From Acidovorax sp. Leaf160 (lineage in GTDB: Bacteria > Pseudomonadota > Gammaproteobacteria > Burkholderiales > Burkholderiaceae_C), in NCBI RefSeq assembly GCF_001424265.1, contig NZ_LMOV01000023.1, positions 63,292-127,291 on the forward strand: DNA of 64,000 nt, read 5' to 3'. Of the stretch, positions 57,241 through 64,000 are shown piece by piece; the stretch's first letter is position 1, and each line of letters starts with the position of its first letter. The position numbers were made by a program, and so were the translations under genes. The notes under the pieces were generated by a model. It was not told the origin of the DNA. It worked only from the letters and a program-made list of their open reading frames with translations, and ran no database searches.

Positions 57241-57255
57241 ATCGATACTATCGAT
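57241..57255. promoter_or_regulatory. Candidate LysR-type operator
   Basis: ATCGATACTATCGAT is a perfect 7-1-7 palindrome containing the T-N11-A core of LysR regulators. It lies in the 73-bp divergent spacer, 22 bp before the LysR start and 38 bp from the SbtA-like start. Confidence 0.65.
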
Positions 57256-57276
57256 CCTCTTCATCGAGATTCCTCT

Positions 57277-58182
57277 ATGCATGCCACTTTTCGTCAGATG
57301 CAGCTGATGCTGGCCCTGGCCGAAACCGGCTCCGTCACCGGGGCCGCCCACCACTGCCATGTGACCCAGCCGACCGCGTCGATGCAGCTCAAGGAGCTGG
57401 CCGACGCCATCGGCCTGCCGCTCTACGAACGCGTCGGCAAGCGCCTGCACCTGACCCAGGCGGGCGAGGCCGCCGCGCAGACCGCGCGGGCCATCGCCGC
57501 CGAATGGGAAACGCTGGAGCAGCGCGTGGCCGCTCTGAAGGGCGTCAGCCAGGGTCGATTGCGCATCGCGCTGGCCAGCACGGCCAAATACTTCATACCG
57601 CGCATGCTGGGGCGCTTCTGCGCCGAACACCCTGCGGTGGACGTCTCGCTGCAGGTGCTGAACCGCGACGGCGTGGTGCAGCGCCTGCTGGCCAATGAGG
57701 ACGATCTCTACATCCTTTCCATCCCGCCGCGCAACGTGCCGCACGACCGGCAGGTGCTGCTGGGCAATCCGCTGGTGGTGATCGCCGCGCACGACCACCC
57801 CTTGGCCACGCGCCGCCGGGTGCGGCCGGAGCAGTTGTTGAAGGAGCCGTTCATCCTGCGCGAGACCGGCTCGGGCACACGGCTGGCGACCGACGAGCAT
57901 TTCAAGGCGCTGGGCTTCGCGCCGCGCGTGCGGCTGGAGCTGGGCAGCAACGAAGCCATCAAGCAATCGGTGGCTGCGCGCATGGGCCTGGGGTTGGTGT
58001 CGCGCCACGCCCTGGCGGCCGATCCGGCCAGCGAGGGCGTGGCGATCCTGCGGGCCGAGCACATGCCGGTGCCGTCGTCGTGGTACGTGCTGTGGCCGCA
58101 GGGCAAGCGCCTGTCGCCCATCGCAGAGAACTTTCTGCGTCAGCTGCTGGAACAGGCGCGGGACTGGGAAGTGCACTCCTGA
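57277..58182 (+). CDS. LysR family regulator (CbbR-like)
   Basis: 301 aa. Winged-helix domain 1-65 (TGSVTGAAHHCHVTQPTASM), LysR effector domain about 90-290 (GRLRIALASTAKYFIPRMLG, FILRETGSGTRLATDEHF). That RETGSGTR motif is typical of CbbR/CysB-like regulators of carbon fixation or anion uptake. Divergent from the SbtA-like transporter with a shared operator candidate, so it probably controls it. Confidence 0.88.
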   Translation: MHATFRQMQLMLALAETGSVTGAAHHCHVTQPTASMQLKELADAIGLPLYERVGKRLHLTQAGEAAAQTARAIAAEWETLEQRVAALKGVSQGRLRIALASTAKYFIPRMLGRFCAEHPAVDVSLQVLNRDGVVQRLLANEDDLYILSIPPRNVPHDRQVLLGNPLVVIAAHDHPLATRRRVRPEQLLKEPFILRETGSGTRLATDEHFKALGFAPRVRLELGSNEAIKQSVAARMGLGLVSRHALAADPASEGVAILRAEHMPVPSSWYVLWPQGKRLSPIAENFLRQLLEQARDWEVHS

Positions 58183-58232
58183 TGCAGCGCGGGCGGCGGC
58201 TGGCCACCGGCCGCGCGCTGCACCCGCCGAGC

Positions 58233-60434
58233 CTAGAAGTCGAACTGCGCCGACACGGTCAGCGTGCGCGGCAGGCCGGTGGTGGAATAGCTGTTGAGGC
58301 CCGTGATCCAGTAGGCCTTGTCAGAGGCGTTTTCAAGGTTGGCACGGAACACCACCGGCTTGCCGGACAGCTTGGTCGCGTAGCGCGCGCCCAGGTCCAG
58401 CCGTGTCCAGGAAGGCGTGCGCAGCGTGTTGGCGATGTCGCGGTACACGGCCGACGAACTGACCACGCGGCCATTGAAGCTCAGGCCCTGCAGCCACGGG
58501 GTGTCCCAATCCACGCCCAGGTTGTAGTTCACCTTGGGCACGCCGGTCGCCGTGTTGCCCTGGTTCACGCCATTCTGGGTGCGGGTCAGCTTGGCTTGGT
58601 TGAAGGCCACGCTCGCCATCAGGCGCAGGCCGCGCTGTACCTCGCCGTATGCCGTCAGCTCCAGGCCGCGGTTGCGCTGCTCGCCATCGAAGCCATAGTG
58701 GTTCAGGCTCGGGTCGATGGTCGAGACGGAGGTATAGGCGCTTGGCCGCTTGATCTGGTAGATGGCGGCCTGCGTGGTGATGCGGCCCCAATCCACCTTC
58801 ACGCCCAACTCCACCTGCCTGGACTTGAAGGGCGGAATGGTTTCGCCCGCGTTGTCATAGGCAGGGGTGGCCGTTTCGGACACCTTGCTGCCCCGCGACA
58901 GGCCGGACGTGTAGTTGGCATAGATCGACGTGTTCTTCGCGGGCTTGAACACCACGCCGGCCAGCGGCGTGGTGCTGCTCGCCTTGTACTGGCTGGTGGA
59001 GGCCCCGTTCGCCACGCTGAAACCCTCGTAGTCCATCGTCTGGCGGCGCAGGCCCACGGTCACCAGCAGGCTGTCGTTCAGCAGGCCCAGCGTGTCGGCG
59101 ATGGCGATGCTGTGCTGGTGGTTCTCCACGCTCTTGGCGGGTTCGCCGCGCACACCCGTCATCGCCGGAGCCGGCACCGGGTTGTAGAGGCTGGAGCGCG
59201 CGCTTCCGCCGGTGGCATAGAAGTAGCCGGTCTCCTGCTCCATGTAGTTCAGCCCCAGGGCCACGGTGTGCTTGACGGGGCCGGTGACGAAGCGGGTGCG
59301 CAGCCCCACGTCGGCGGCCTTGGAGTCGGTGTACTGGTCGTACCAGGCATTGCGCACCGTGAAGTTGCCGTTGGCGTCCAGGCCTGAGCCGCCCGGAAAG
59401 TCCTGCCGGTAGTCGAGCTTGGACCAGCCCACGCTGCCGTACACCGTGGTGCTGCTGCTGATGTCATGCTCCAGGCGCGAGGTCACCAGCTTGAAGTTGT
59501 CCTTCAGCTCGGTGTTCGGATACAGGGCCGTGCGCGTGTCGGGCACGGCCGGAATGCCGCCAGTCGTCGGCAAGGTGATGTGGTTGCGGAAGTCGTCGGT
59601 CTGCCCGCGCGTCGCGGTGGCGTCGAGCGACCAGCGGGTGCGGACACCGGCATAGTCCAGCGCGATGGAGCCCAGGTTCAGGTTCTGCTTGCCACCGTCG
59701 ATGGTGCCCTCGCCTCCGCGCACCAGGCCGTTGACGCGCACGCCCCACTCGTTGTCTTCGCCGAAGCGGCGGCCCACGTCCAGGTGGGCGGCGAAGTTGG
59801 CTTTGCTCATGTAGGTGGTGGTCAGGCGCGTCAGGGGCGCGTCTCCCGCCCGCTTGAGCACGGTGTTGATGCTGCCGCCCACGCTGCCGTTCGGGCCCAC
59901 GCCGCTGGTGAGCGCACCGGGGCCCTTCAGCACTTCCACACGCTCGATCATTTCCAGCGGAATGCGCGTGGACGGGGCAAGGCCGTACAGGCCGTTGATC
60001 GCCAGGTCGCCGTTGGGCATGGTGAGGCCGCGGATCTGAAATTCGTCACCGAAGCCGCCCCGTGCCGCCAGCGGGCGCACCGACGCATCGTTCATCACCA
60101 CGTCCGACACGCTCTGCGCCTGCTGGTTCTCGATCAGCTCGGAGGTGTAGTTGGTGGTGCTGAAGGGCACGTCCATCAGATCGACCCGGCCGAGCAGCCC
60201 GAGGTCGCCGCCCCGGGCCAGCTGCCCGCCCGAATACGTCTTCTGCAACCCGCCGATGGCCTCGGCCTGGTCGGTCACCTCCACCTGGGAGAGCGTCTTG
60301 TTGACTGCCGGTTGCGCCACGGCCCCGGCAGTCGCAGCGACCAGGCTGGTGGCCAGGGCGTGGCGGATGAAGTGGGCCACAGGGGACAGGGCGAGGCCGG
60401 TGGAGCGGGGGAGACTGCGATCGTTCATGGTCAT
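58233..60434 (-). CDS. TonB-dependent siderophore receptor
   Basis: 733 aa outer-membrane protein. Signal peptide about 1-40 (HALATSLVAATAGAVAQ), TonB box region KTLSQVEVTD, plug domain (LIENQQAQSVSDVVMNDASV, EVLKGPGALTSGVGPNGSVG), 22-strand barrel, last residue Phe (VSAQFDF) for BAM recognition. It resembles FecA/FhuE/CapA-type receptors; ligand unknown. Upstream a TGATAAT half-site with a loose Fur-like layout lies at 60445-60462. The ATG at 60434 or 60428 may be used. Confidence 0.92.
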   Translation of the reverse strand: MTMNDRSLPRSTGLALSPVAHFIRHALATSLVAATAGAVAQPAVNKTLSQVEVTDQAEAIGGLQKTYSGGQLARGGDLGLLGRVDLMDVPFSTTNYTSELIENQQAQSVSDVVMNDASVRPLAARGGFGDEFQIRGLTMPNGDLAINGLYGLAPSTRIPLEMIERVEVLKGPGALTSGVGPNGSVGGSINTVLKRAGDAPLTRLTTTYMSKANFAAHLDVGRRFGEDNEWGVRVNGLVRGGEGTIDGGKQNLNLGSIALDYAGVRTRWSLDATATRGQTDDFRNHITLPTTGGIPAVPDTRTALYPNTELKDNFKLVTSRLEHDISSSTTVYGSVGWSKLDYRQDFPGGSGLDANGNFTVRNAWYDQYTDSKAADVGLRTRFVTGPVKHTVALGLNYMEQETGYFYATGGSARSSLYNPVPAPAMTGVRGEPAKSVENHQHSIAIADTLGLLNDSLLVTVGLRRQTMDYEGFSVANGASTSQYKASSTTPLAGVVFKPAKNTSIYANYTSGLSRGSKVSETATPAYDNAGETIPPFKSRQVELGVKVDWGRITTQAAIYQIKRPSAYTSVSTIDPSLNHYGFDGEQRNRGLELTAYGEVQRGLRLMASVAFNQAKLTRTQNGVNQGNTATGVPKVNYNLGVDWDTPWLQGLSFNGRVVSSSAVYRDIANTLRTPSWTRLDLGARYATKLSGKPVVFRANLENASDKAYWITGLNSYSTTGLPRTLTVSAQFDF

Positions 60435-60567
60435 TGGTAAATGGGAATCACTCCAATTATCATGACAAGTTACCCTGCGTAACGAGCTGGTTGGGCAAAT
60501 TCCACGTGGTGACCCCCAGCGGGGGCCGCCGGGCCGCCGGGATCGCAGGGTCGCCGCGGCTGCGGCG

Positions 60568-61197
60568 TCAGCGTCCGCTCAGCATCTTCAGCCCCAGCCC
60601 GACGAACACCGCGCCGGCAATGCGGTCGAGCCAGAGGCCGGCGCGCGGGCGGCGGCTCAGCCATGCGCCGATGGAGCCGGCGAAGTACCCCAGCAGTCCG
60701 AACAGCAGCGCGGCCTGCACGGTGAACGCCAGGCCCAGCAAGCCCAACTGCAGCGCCACCTGGCCCTGCGCCGGCACGACGAACTGCGGCAGGAACGACA
60801 GGAAGAACAGCACCACCTTGGGATTGATGGCGTTGGCGAACATGCCCTTGAAGAACAGGCTGAGCAGCGACTGCGCAGGAGCTGCGTGGGTGGCAGCGAC
60901 GCCGCCGGTGCCGGTGCTGCGCAGCGCCTGGATGCCGAGCCAGATCAGGTAGGCGCCGCCCACCCACTTGAGGGCGGTGAAGGCCACCGGGGATGCGGCG
61001 ACCAGCGCGCTCACCCCCACCACCGCCAGCAGCGTGTGGCTCAGGCAGCCGAGCCCGCAGCCCAGCCCGAAAGCGATGCCCTGGCGGCGGCCGCGCGACA
61101 TGCCCATGCCCAGCACCATGAGGTTGTCCGGGCCCGGCGTGGCGGTGATCAAAATGGCAGCGACGAGAAAGCCGAGGAGTTGGGCAGCGGTGAGCAT
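60568..61197 (-). CDS. LysE family amino acid exporter (RhtB type)
   Basis: 209 aa inner-membrane protein, six TM segments. ATPGPDNLMVLGMGMSRGRRQG is the LysE/RhtB signature, and NAINPKVVLFFLSFLPQF is the second conserved block. Exports basic amino acids, threonine or homoserine lactone; substrate unknown. Single gene, 147 bp downstream of an aldehyde dehydrogenase ending in a terminator. Confidence 0.9.
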   Translation of the reverse strand: MLTAAQLLGFLVAAILITATPGPDNLMVLGMGMSRGRRQGIAFGLGCGLGCLSHTLLAVVGVSALVAASPVAFTALKWVGGAYLIWLGIQALRSTGTGGVAATHAAPAQSLLSLFFKGMFANAINPKVVLFFLSFLPQFVVPAQGQVALQLGLLGLAFTVQAALLFGLLGYFAGSIGAWLSRRPRAGLWLDRIAGAVFVGLGLKMLSGR

Positions 61198-61268
61198 CGG
61201 CGGATGATACGCAGTCCAACCGCCCGCCCCGCCCGCTGCATGCCGGACCGGCTGGCGCCCCCAGAAAC

Positions 61269-61296
61269 GAAAAAGGCCGCGCCCTCCGGCGCAGCC
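61269..61296 (-). terminator. Intrinsic terminator of the aldehyde dehydrogenase gene
   Basis: Read on the minus strand: GGCTGCGCC, loop GGAG, GGCGCGGCC, then T5. One T-G wobble. It lies 49 nt after the dehydrogenase stop and 72 nt before the LysE start. Confidence 0.8.
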
Positions 61297-61344
61297 CCTG
61301 GACCTGGCCCCGCCTGCCCTCGCGGGCAGCCGGCCGGGCCTGCG

Positions 61345-62784
61345 TCACACGTTGGTGATCGACACCGCGCGGGTGTTCAGATGCGCTTCGATGGCTTCGG
61401 GTCCGCCTTCCGAGCCATAGCCCGAATCCTTCAGGCCGCCGAAAGGCAGTTCTGCCGAAGGCGTGGCCGGCTGGTTGATCCAGAGCATGCCCACTTCCAC
61501 CCGTTGCGACAGCAGGTGGGCGTGCTTGAGCGAGCGGGTGAAGGCGTAGCCCGCCAGGCCGTACGGCAGGCGGTTGGCTTCGGCAATGGCGTCTTCGATC
61601 TTCTCGAAACCGCGCACGGCAGCCACGGGGCCGAAGGGCTCTTCATTGAAGATGCGGGCGCTGAGGGGCACGTTGTCCAGCACCGTGGGCTGGAAGTAGT
61701 TGCCCTCGCTGCCGATGCGCTCGCCACCGGCGGTGACCTCGGCGCCGTTTTTCACCGCGTCCTCCATCAGCTCGGCCATGGCAGTCACGCGGCGGGGATT
61801 GGCCAGCGGGCCCATCTGCGTGCCGTCCGCCAGGCCATCGCCTACCTTCAGGCTCTGCGCATGGCGGGTGAGCGCTGCGACGAAATCCTTGCGGATGCTC
61901 TCGTGCACCAGAAAGCGCGTGGGCGAGATGCAGACCTGTCCGGCGTTGCGGAACTTGGCGCCGCCGGAGGCCTTCACCGCCAGCTCGACGTCGGCGTCGT
62001 CCGCGACGATCACGGGCGCGTGGCCGCCCAGCTCCATCGTCACGCGCTTCATGTGCTTGCCCGCCAGCGCAGCCAGCTGCTTGCCCACGGCGGTGGAGCC
62101 GGTGAACGTGACCTTGCGGATGATGGGGTGCGGAATGAGGTAGCTGGAGATTTCGGCCGGATCGCCGTAGATCAGGCCCACGGTGCCGGCCGGTACGCCC
62201 GCATCGGCGAAGGCACGGATCAACTCGGCCGGGCTGGCCGGGGTCTCTTCCGGCGCCTTGACGAGGATGGAACAACCCGCACCCAGCGCGGCGCCCAGCT
62301 TGCGCACCACCTGGTTGATGGGGAAGTTCCAGGGCGTGAACGCGGCCACCGGGCCCACCGGGTCCTTCAGCACCAGCTGGCGCACGTTCAGGTTGCCGCG
62401 CGAGGGCACGATGCGGCCATAGATGCGCATGCCTTCGTCGGCGAACCATTCGATGATGTCGGCCGCCGCCATGGCCTCGACCTTGGCTTCGGCCAGCGGC
62501 TTGCCCTGCTCCTGCGTCAGGATGCGGCCGATGGCCTCGGCGCGTTCACGCATCAGGCCGGCGGCGCGGCGCATGATCTTGGCACGCTCGATGGCGGGCA
62601 GGTCGCGCCAGGCCTCGAAACCCTTCTGCGCCGCTTCCAGCGCGCGGTCCAGGTCGGCACGGCCGGCATGCGCGACCCGGCCGATCTCCTGGCCCGTGGA
62701 CGGGTTGTGCACGGCGATCGTCTTGCCGTCTGCGGCGTCCTGCCACTGGCCGGCGATGAAGAGTTGCGTGTTGGGATAGGTCAT
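61345..62784 (-). CDS. NAD(P)-dependent succinate-semialdehyde dehydrogenase
   Basis: 479 aa aldehyde dehydrogenase. [20 protein letters not shown] (cofactor binding), [23 protein letters not shown] with catalytic Glu, and [12 protein letters not shown] with nucleophile Cys285. The extra-Cys spacing and motifs match GabD/SSADH-type enzymes that oxidise succinic semialdehyde to succinate in GABA breakdown; a related glutarate-semialdehyde role cannot be excluded. Single gene closed by a terminator. Confidence 0.88.
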   Translation of the reverse strand: MTYPNTQLFIAGQWQDAADGKTIAVHNPSTGQEIGRVAHAGRADLDRALEAAQKGFEAWRDLPAIERAKIMRRAAGLMRERAEAIGRILTQEQGKPLAEAKVEAMAAADIIEWFADEGMRIYGRIVPSRGNLNVRQLVLKDPVGPVAAFTPWNFPINQVVRKLGAALGAGCSILVKAPEETPASPAELIRAFADAGVPAGTVGLIYGDPAEISSYLIPHPIIRKVTFTGSTAVGKQLAALAGKHMKRVTMELGGHAPVIVADDADVELAVKASGGAKFRNAGQVCISPTRFLVHESIRKDFVAALTRHAQSLKVGDGLADGTQMGPLANPRRVTAMAELMEDAVKNGAEVTAGGERIGSEGNYFQPTVLDNVPLSARIFNEEPFGPVAAVRGFEKIEDAIAEANRLPYGLAGYAFTRSLKHAHLLSQRVEVGMLWINQPATPSAELPFGGLKDSGYGSEGGPEAIEAHLNTRAVSITNV

Positions 62785-63159
62785 TCAAATAGCTCCTAGC
62801 AGGGTTTGAAGGGGATGCGGTTGCACTTCCGACGCCGCTGGCCCGGTAGGGGCACCCAGGCCCGCAGGCCGGTGGGCGCGGCAGCAACCAAGCACTATAG
62901 GTCGGCTGCCGCAGTCCTGCAGGCTCGTCCATGACAACCTTGTGCCATCGGGTGTGCACCGGCCTCGCCGAGCCGCCGCGCCGCCGCAGCAAGATAAGAA
63001 TGGTTCTCGATGGCATCTAGAATGCCCGACTGGCCGTCCGGCGCCACTGCCTCGCAGTCGCCCGGTACCGCGCCCCTGTCCCAGCCACCCGCTGCCGTCC
63101 GCGCATCCGGGAAGCCAACTCCGCCACACGGTGCCCCCTTCATCGACGGAAAGGCTTCC
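62785..63159 (+). other. 375-bp divergent spacer upstream of the second TonB receptor
   Basis: No gene seen. It contains a Fur-box candidate (62995-63009) and a TAGAAT -10 candidate (63018-63023) reading toward the receptor. The start-proximal part of the aldehyde dehydrogenase side has a weak AATAGCTCCTAGCAGG motif that might be a repeat remnant. Confidence 0.5.
62995..63009 (+). promoter_or_regulatory. Candidate Fur box of the second TonB receptor
   Basis: TAAGAATGGTTCTCG is a 7-1-7 imperfect inverted repeat like TGATAATnATTATCA, preceded by GA. A TAGAAT -10 box starts 8 bp later, an arrangement like that at 55042-55067. Confidence 0.5.
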
Positions 63160-64000
63160 ATGCGCTTCAAGCGACTGCCCCCACCCCACGCCATCGCCGC
63201 AGCCGCGCTGCTGGCCCACGCCGCTGCGCCGGCACGCGCCCAGTCCCCGGCCCCGGCGCCCGCCGCCACGCTCGCGCCCGTCACGGTCAATGCCAACGCA
63301 GAGGCCGAAAACCCGACCGCGCCTGTCAGCGGCTTCGTCGCCAAACGCGCACTGTCGGCCACCAAGACCGACACGCCGATCATCGAAACCCCGCAGGCCA
63401 TCAGCGTCATCACGCGCGACCAGATGGAAGCGCAGGGCGTGCAGACGCTGCGCCAGGCGACCGCCTACTCAGCGGGTGTCGTGTCCAACTACTTCGACAG
63501 CCGGCAGGACACCTTCAAGGCCCGTGGCGGCGACGTGACGCAGTATCTGGACGGCATGGTGCGCTTCGTCGGCTACTGGAACGACACGCGCCCGGACCCA
63601 TACACGCTGGAGCGGGTGGAGTTCCTGCGCGGACCCTCGTCGGTGCTGTACGGGCAGGGCAGCGTAGGCGGCGTGCTCAACCTCACCTCCAAGCGCCCAC
63701 AGGCCGAGACCCTGCGCGAAGTGCAGGTACAGGTCGGCAGCCATGGCCGCAAGCAGATCGCCACCGACCTGACCGGCAAGCTCACGGAAGACGGCCAGTG
63801 GCTCTACCGCCTGGTGGCGATAGGCCGCGACAGCGACACGCAGGTGGACCATGTGAGCGACGACCGCCGGGTCTTCGCCCCCACGCTGACCTGGCGGCCC
63901 AGCGCCGCCACGTCGCTCACGCTGCAGCTCACCCACCAGAAGGACCAAAGCGGCTCGCTCATCGGCTTCTTCCCTTGGCAGGGCACGCAGCTGCCGAGCC
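63160..64000 (+). CDS. TonB-dependent siderophore receptor (N-terminal part; runs off the window)
   Basis: 280 codons visible of a receptor that should be about 700. Signal peptide 1-30 (AIAAAALLAHAAAPARA), TonB box region ATLAPVTVNA, plug with IIETPQAISVITRDQMEAQG, FKARGGDVTQYLDGM and LRGPSSVLYGQGSVGGVLN, then the first barrel strands. The IIETPQAISV and LYGQGS signatures fit ferrichrome/hydroxamate-type siderophore receptors (FhuA/FpvA group). Start ATG at 63160 after AAGGCTTCC; Fur-box candidate 150 bp upstream. Confidence 0.92.
   Translation, partial: MRFKRLPPPHAIAAAALLAHAAAPARAQSPAPAPAATLAPVTVNANAEAENPTAPVSGFVAKRALSATKTDTPIIETPQAISVITRDQMEAQGVQTLRQATAYSAGVVSNYFDSRQDTFKARGGDVTQYLDGMVRFVGYWNDTRPDPYTLERVEFLRGPSSVLYGQGSVGGVLNLTSKRPQAETLREVQVQVGSHGRKQIATDLTGKLTEDGQWLYRLVAIGRDSDTQVDHVSDDRRVFAPTLTWRPSAATSLTLQLTHQKDQSGSLIGFFPWQGTQLPS

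Noticed and set aside
62785-62810. Possible tenth repeat copy near the aldehyde dehydrogenase start
   Set aside because: Only a short AATAGCTCCTAGCAGG resemblance; too weak to count.

Overview
The window looks like chromosomal DNA of a GC-rich betaproteobacterium, most likely a member of the Comamonadaceae (Acidovorax/Paracidovorax-like). The reasons are the gene order rpsO-pnp-quinone oxidoreductase-tpiA, the xseB-ispA-dxs isoprenoid operon, paralogous LivK-type binding proteins, TRAP transporters with Tat-exported binding proteins, and a family of small palindromic repeats scattered between genes. This placement rests on recognising protein families, not on a database search. No rRNA, tRNA, insertion sequence, prophage or CRISPR array was seen, and no gene looks frameshifted. 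tpiA at the left edge and a TonB receptor at the right edge are cut by the window.

Layout. 1-7.1 kb, mostly minus strand: tpiA, qor-like, pnp and rpsO (with a terminator and a long stem-loop in the pnp leader), an aminotransferase, a small secreted protein on the plus strand, and a 2-hydroxyacid dehydrogenase. 7.4-16.6 kb, plus strand: lipoprotein hydrolase, Bcr/CflA efflux pump, miaA, an exporter-type ABC ATPase and FtsX-like permease, a cysteine-synthase-fold enzyme, and an AttH/CrtC-like secreted protein. 16.8-23 kb, minus: a complete branched-chain amino acid type ABC operon (livG, livF, two near-identical binding proteins, livH, livM). 23.1-26.7 kb: modE divergent from modABC. 26.7-29.8 kb: an AT-rich upstream region and a large secreted protein with a lectin-like head, four exact 399-bp repeats and a C-terminal sorting signal.

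30.7-36.3 kb: a nitrite assimilation operon (nirB, nirD, an FNT transporter and a fused PP2C phosphatase/serine-threonine kinase) with a structured leader. 36.4-39.9 kb: tungstate transporter tupBCA with a divergent regulator. 40.2-46.3 kb: TRAP membrane subunits, a small membrane protein, a BCCT transporter, and a converging TRAP binding protein. 46.5-49.7 kb, minus: dxs, ispA, xseB. 50-54.4 kb, plus: a Rieske oxygenase, a DMT exporter, a sulfurtransferase and a BLUF-like protein. 54.5-64 kb: iron-linked genes (DUF4174, DUF4198, two TonB receptors) with Fur-box candidates, an SbtA-type transporter with a LysR regulator, a LysE exporter and a succinate-semialdehyde dehydrogenase.

How it fits together. 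Molybdate and tungstate uptake flank the nitrite reductase operon, suggesting a metal-oxyanion/nitrogen neighbourhood, although no nitrate reductase lies in the window. The most unusual signals are: a palindromic repeat family that has entered reading frames (signal peptide of tupA, interior of miaA, an ABC permease) and supplies a terminator; a run of hairpins in the nirB leader, one with an ANTAR-type hexaloop; a BLUF domain whose flavin-contacting Gln is His; a LivF with Arg in place of the Walker A Lys; and exact in-frame 399-bp repeats in a surface protein.
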